Position numbers and translations under genes: made by a program. Positions 5,366-7,629 of a DNA stretch of 7,629 nt are shown piece by piece. The stretch spans positions 1-7,629 of the forward strand of contig JAFTCU010000175.1 of assembly GCA_017454585.1 (NCBI GenBank), read 5' to 3'. Position 1 is the first letter of the stretch, and every line of letters starts with the position of its first letter. The DNA comes from Thermoguttaceae bacterium (GTDB lineage: Bacteria > Planctomycetota > Planctomycetia > Pirellulales > Thermoguttaceae). The notes beneath the pieces are model-generated. The model searched no databases, was not told where the DNA came from, and saw nothing but the letters and a program-made list of their open reading frames with translations.

Positions 5366-6337
5366 ATGTCAGTTATTTTCCTCCGAACGGTGTTTATTCT
5401 GATCGCCTTGATGTTATCGCCGACCGTTCTTTTCCCCTCCTTTTGTCCCGATGGACGATGCGGTTTTTTACCTGTCCAGTCATCATCTGGTTCTATGATG
5501 GATTTTCGTTCGGAAATAGCGGCTCCCCTTCCGACAGTGGTTCGAATCCTTGTGGAATCGGGAAACGTGCAGTATTACGGAACAGGAACCTGGATCCAGC
5601 TCAATTCCGGCAGAAATGCCATTTTGACCTGTGCGCATTTGTTTGTGCCGGGTCGTTCCGAGCGGATCACGGTTTATTTCCCGAATCTTCCGCCGTTTCC
5701 AGTCCGGCTTCAGGCCATTAACCGGGAGTGGGATGCCGCACTTCTTACGGCAGATACCGGTGTTCTTACGGTGTTTACACTGCCGCCAGGTGTTGGACTT
5801 GCCCAGTTTCCGCCGCGTCAGGGTGATTACCTCCGTTTTTGCGGCTATGGCCCAACCGGTTCATTCCTTTGGAATATCGCTGCTTTGCGAGGTTATTGCC
5901 GTCTTCCCCGCGCTGCTGGCTGCTGTACCCTGGTACTTGCCGGGAAAGCCAGAATGGGCGACTCCGGAGGCCCCATTTTCACCCTGGACGGCCAGCTCGC
6001 CGGGGTGCTGTGGGGAACTGACGATCGCTCTGTTTACGGGACCTGGGCCGGAAAGATCCGCCAGATTTTTGACGAGGAATTTCAGAAAGTGATTTCTGAG
6101 CCAAAGGCCCCCAAGTCTCGGCTTCATCCATTTCGGAAACCGAGAAAAAAGCCGCGTCCCGAAACCAATCCTCCCGCCGAATCAGCAGTTCGGTCCCAAG
6201 AGCCCAACGCATCCGAACCGCCAAAGTACCCGATCCCGTTTTCACTCCTCCTGATCCTTTACCTCCTCGCGTGGTTTTTCCCTGCCGCACTCGCCTGGCG
6301 GTGGATGAAGAAGCACCGCGAAAAAGCTTCGACCTGA
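5366..6337 (+). CDS. Membrane-anchored trypsin-like serine protease
   Basis: This 323-residue protein starts with a hydrophobic signal or anchor (residues about 4-25, FLRTVFILIALMLSP). A chymotrypsin/trypsin-fold domain follows (about 50-240) with an intact triad: His91 (LTCAHLF), Asp123 (EWDAALL) and Ser200 (GDSGGP, 198-203). A Pro/Lys/Arg-rich linker (about 245-290) leads to one transmembrane helix (about 291-311, FSLLLILYLLAWFFPAALAW) and a basic tail (MKKHREK) likely in the cytoplasm. It should act outside the cytoplasmic membrane, tethered by its C-terminus; there is no PDZ domain, unlike DegP/HtrA. No Shine-Dalgarno lies before ATG 5366. It was chosen because it begins the signal peptide and is the first Met after in-frame stops; ATG 5411 is an alternative. 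Substrate unknown. It probably shares a transcript with the small gene upstream. Confidence 0.85.
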   Translation: MSVIFLRTVFILIALMLSPTVLFPSFCPDGRCGFLPVQSSSGSMMDFRSEIAAPLPTVVRILVESGNVQYYGTGTWIQLNSGRNAILTCAHLFVPGRSERITVYFPNLPPFPVRLQAINREWDAALLTADTGVLTVFTLPPGVGLAQFPPRQGDYLRFCGYGPTGSFLWNIAALRGYCRLPRAAGCCTLVLAGKARMGDSGGPIFTLDGQLAGVLWGTDDRSVYGTWAGKIRQIFDEEFQKVISEPKAPKSRLHPFRKPRKKPRPETNPPAESAVRSQEPNASEPPKYPIPFSLLLILYLLAWFFPAALAWRWMKKHREKAST

Positions 6338-6346
6338 CGTAAATCC

Positions 6347-6375
6347 TCCCAGAAAAATCCCAGAACCTCCCAGAA
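6347..6375 (+). repeat. Three TCCCAGAA direct repeats at helical spacing before the ParB-like gene
   Basis: TCCCAGAA occurs at 6347-6354, 6358-6365 and 6368-6375, with starts 11 and 10 bp apart, about one turn of DNA. The last copy ends 1 bp before the ATG at 6377. The first and third copies share the longer CCTCCCAGAAAA. The layout fits a cooperative protein-binding site; it also occupies the place of a ribosome binding site, which is missing. Confidence 0.7.
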
Positions 6376-6376
6376 A

Positions 6377-6931
6377 ATGCTGATCAAAGACCGAATCAAG
6401 GAACTCCGCCGCGTCCCCGCCTCGCAGCTGATCCCCAATCCGAAAAACTGGCGGACTCACCCGGAAAAGCAGAGAAACGCCATTCAGGGCGTTCTGGCCG
6501 AAATCGGGTACGCCGACGCACTCATCGCCCGGGAACTGCCCGACGGCTCACTCATGCTCCTTGACGGACATTTACGAGCCGAAACCACGCCGAATCAGGA
6601 AGTTCCGGTCCTCGTTCTGGACCTTGATGAGGCCGAGGCGGATAAACTACTCGCGACCCTTGACCCCATCTCCGCAATGGCCGGCAAAAGTGACGAGCTG
6701 TACGCCGACCTGATCGCCGAAATGGAAACCTCGTCCGCGGCCGTGCGTGATTTGCTCGACCAAACGCTTGGAATTCCCGAGGGGATCGAGTCGGCCATTC
6801 CTCAAACCGAAGCGGTCATTCCGACCATTTTTCAGATCGTTGTCGATTGTGAATCGGAAGACGAACAGCGGGAACTGTACGAGCGCTTCCGCGGTGAAGG
6901 GCTGAAATGCAAGCTGATCAATCTCGTTTGA
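6377..6931 (+). CDS. ParB/Srx-fold protein with a conserved C-terminal domain, accessory or phage type
   Basis: This 184-residue protein has a ParB-like N-terminal domain (about 10-100): VPASQLIPNPKNWRTHPEKQ, then the nucleotide-binding-type motif LLDGHLRAET (61-70) in the place of the ParB GxRR box, then LLATLDPISAMAG. Residues about 104-135 are helical and acidic. The C-terminus (about 149-184, FQIVVDCESEDEQRELYERF) looks like a small ferredoxin-like alpha/beta unit found in similar planctomycete proteins. It lacks the helix-turn-helix and dimer domain of chromosome-partition ParB, so segregation is unlikely. Known relatives sit in phages, integrated elements and next to methyltransferases. 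No Shine-Dalgarno is visible; the ATG at 6377 directly follows the TCCCAGAA repeats. It lies 39 bp after the protease gene and 26 bp before the ABC ATPase gene. Confidence 0.82.
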   Translation: MLIKDRIKELRRVPASQLIPNPKNWRTHPEKQRNAIQGVLAEIGYADALIARELPDGSLMLLDGHLRAETTPNQEVPVLVLDLDEAEADKLLATLDPISAMAGKSDELYADLIAEMETSSAAVRDLLDQTLGIPEGIESAIPQTEAVIPTIFQIVVDCESEDEQRELYERFRGEGLKCKLINLV

Positions 6932-6957
6932 ACCCTCAACCCAGGCAGGAAAACAAA

Positions 6958-7629
6958 ATGGAAAATTTATTGCAGGTGAATCTTTCGGCGCCGCTTCACG
7001 AATCGTTCCGTGTGCAGCAGGTCGCGGGGATCTTCGATGTTCCGCTGGAAGAAAAGCTCACACAGAGTTTTGAGACGGAAATCCCCGATCTGGCCGCGGA
7101 CGACTGGAAGATCGGCCTGATCGTCGGCCCGTCCGGCTCGGGAAAGTCCAGCGTCGCGCGGAAACTTTTCGGCCCGGACCTTTACGAATCGGCGCACTGG
7201 CCGGAAAACTCGGCGGTCATCGATGGTTTTCACGAAGACCTCTCCGCCCGGGAAATCACGGCGCTTCTGACCTCTGTCGGGTTTAGTTCCCCACCGGGCT
7301 GGGTGAAACCGTACCCGGTGCTGAGCAACGGCGAGAAATTCCGCTGCGACCTTGCCCGCGCCCTTTCGCTCGCCCGGCTTCCAAACGGGAAAAACCGGAT
7401 CATCGCGTTCGACGAATTTACGAGCGTGGTCGATCGGACCGTCGCGAAAGTGGCGTCCGCCGCGCTTTCCAAAGGGATCCGCACCGGGTCGATCCCCGCC
7501 CGATTCGTCGCCGTCACGTGCCACTACGACGTGGCGGAGTGGCTGGAGCCGGACTGGATCCTCGACCTGGCCGTCAGAAAAGTCACACGGAGGCGTCTTC
7601 GGCGACCCGAGATCCGACTCGAAATTTTC
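6958..7629 (+). CDS. Compact non-transport ABC ATPase, 3' end beyond the window
   Basis: The frame is open for 224 codons to the window edge, from an ATG with AGGA 7 nt upstream. ATPase motifs are in order: Walker A GPSGSGKSS (57-65, Lys63), signature LSNGE (122-126), Walker B IIAFDE (148-153), D-loop SVVD (156-159) and switch His189 (TCHYD). The signature comes only about 59 residues after Walker A, against roughly 95-100 in transporter subunits, so most of the usual helical subdomain and a clear Q-loop are missing. No membrane partner is nearby. This fits a soluble ATPase acting on nucleic acid or protein. I recall homologues in phages and planctomycetes that continue into an acetyltransferase (GNAT) domain; the truncated end RRPEIRLEIF resembles that linker, but this cannot be seen here. 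It is probably cotranscribed with the ParB-like gene. Base composition is GC-rich. Confidence 0.83.
   Translation, partial: MENLLQVNLSAPLHESFRVQQVAGIFDVPLEEKLTQSFETEIPDLAADDWKIGLIVGPSGSGKSSVARKLFGPDLYESAHWPENSAVIDGFHEDLSAREITALLTSVGFSSPPGWVKPYPVLSNGEKFRCDLARALSLARLPNGKNRIIAFDEFTSVVDRTVAKVASAALSKGIRTGSIPARFVAVTCHYDVAEWLEPDWILDLAVRKVTRRRLRRPEIRLEIF

Noticed and set aside
5278..5721. Frame with an ATGA start-stop overlap with the 63-residue gene
   Set aside because: It runs through the protease gene in another frame, past the signal peptide and catalytic His of the real gene, and has no recognisable motif.
5090..6337. Small gene and protease as one gene broken by a stop codon
   Set aside because: They share a frame, but several stops separate them, the second has its own signal peptide at its start, and the first looks soluble and charged.
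6967..7524. Long minus-strand frame opposite the ABC ATPase
   Set aside because: The opposite strand has Walker A, signature and Walker B in order; long antisense frames are expected in GC-rich coding DNA.

Overview
The window most likely comes from a member of the Planctomycetota. This rests on recognition, not a search. Three genes point that way: a secreted BON-domain protein with a Tyr/Trp/Pro-rich tail of a planctomycete kind (434-1357), a ParB-like protein with the LLDGHLRAE and LLATLDP motifs (6377-6931), and a compact non-transport ABC ATPase just after it (6958 to the window edge). Base composition is moderate on the left and clearly GC-richer in the last kilobase.

Left region (1-1700). 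A gene on the minus strand starts at base 20 behind a strong ribosome binding site and leaves the window. Between it and the BON gene lies a 121-bp segment bounded by 19-bp inverted repeats with one mismatch, which looks like a small non-autonomous transposable element. The BON gene ends in a strong rho-independent terminator. An array of 39-40-bp tandem repeats follows, whose unit junctions form hairpins; the array runs into the stop codon of the convergent recombinase gene.

Minus-strand operon (4695 down to 1697). A consensus sigma-70 promoter drives three closely packed genes: a nucleoside phosphorylase/MTA-SAH-nucleosidase-like enzyme, a YhaM-type 3'-5' exoribonuclease (OB fold plus HD domain) and a Xer tyrosine recombinase. 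The last two overlap by 17 bp, so they are probably translationally coupled. Nucleotide salvage, RNA turnover and chromosome-dimer resolution are all housekeeping jobs.

Right region (4857-7629, plus strand). A second consensus promoter diverges from the first, and the two share the 11-mer AATCGCTTGAC at their -35 elements. Its transcript would begin with a series of hairpins ending in a strong terminator about 147 nt downstream. This makes a candidate small RNA or attenuated leader, and it is the best lead in the window for something undescribed. After it come a 63-residue protein of unknown function, a membrane-anchored trypsin-like protease, the ParB-like protein and the truncated ABC ATPase. 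The last two look like an accessory or phage-type module. A triple TCCCAGAA repeat with helical spacing sits immediately before the ParB-like gene.

No tRNA, rRNA, CRISPR array or complete insertion sequence was seen.
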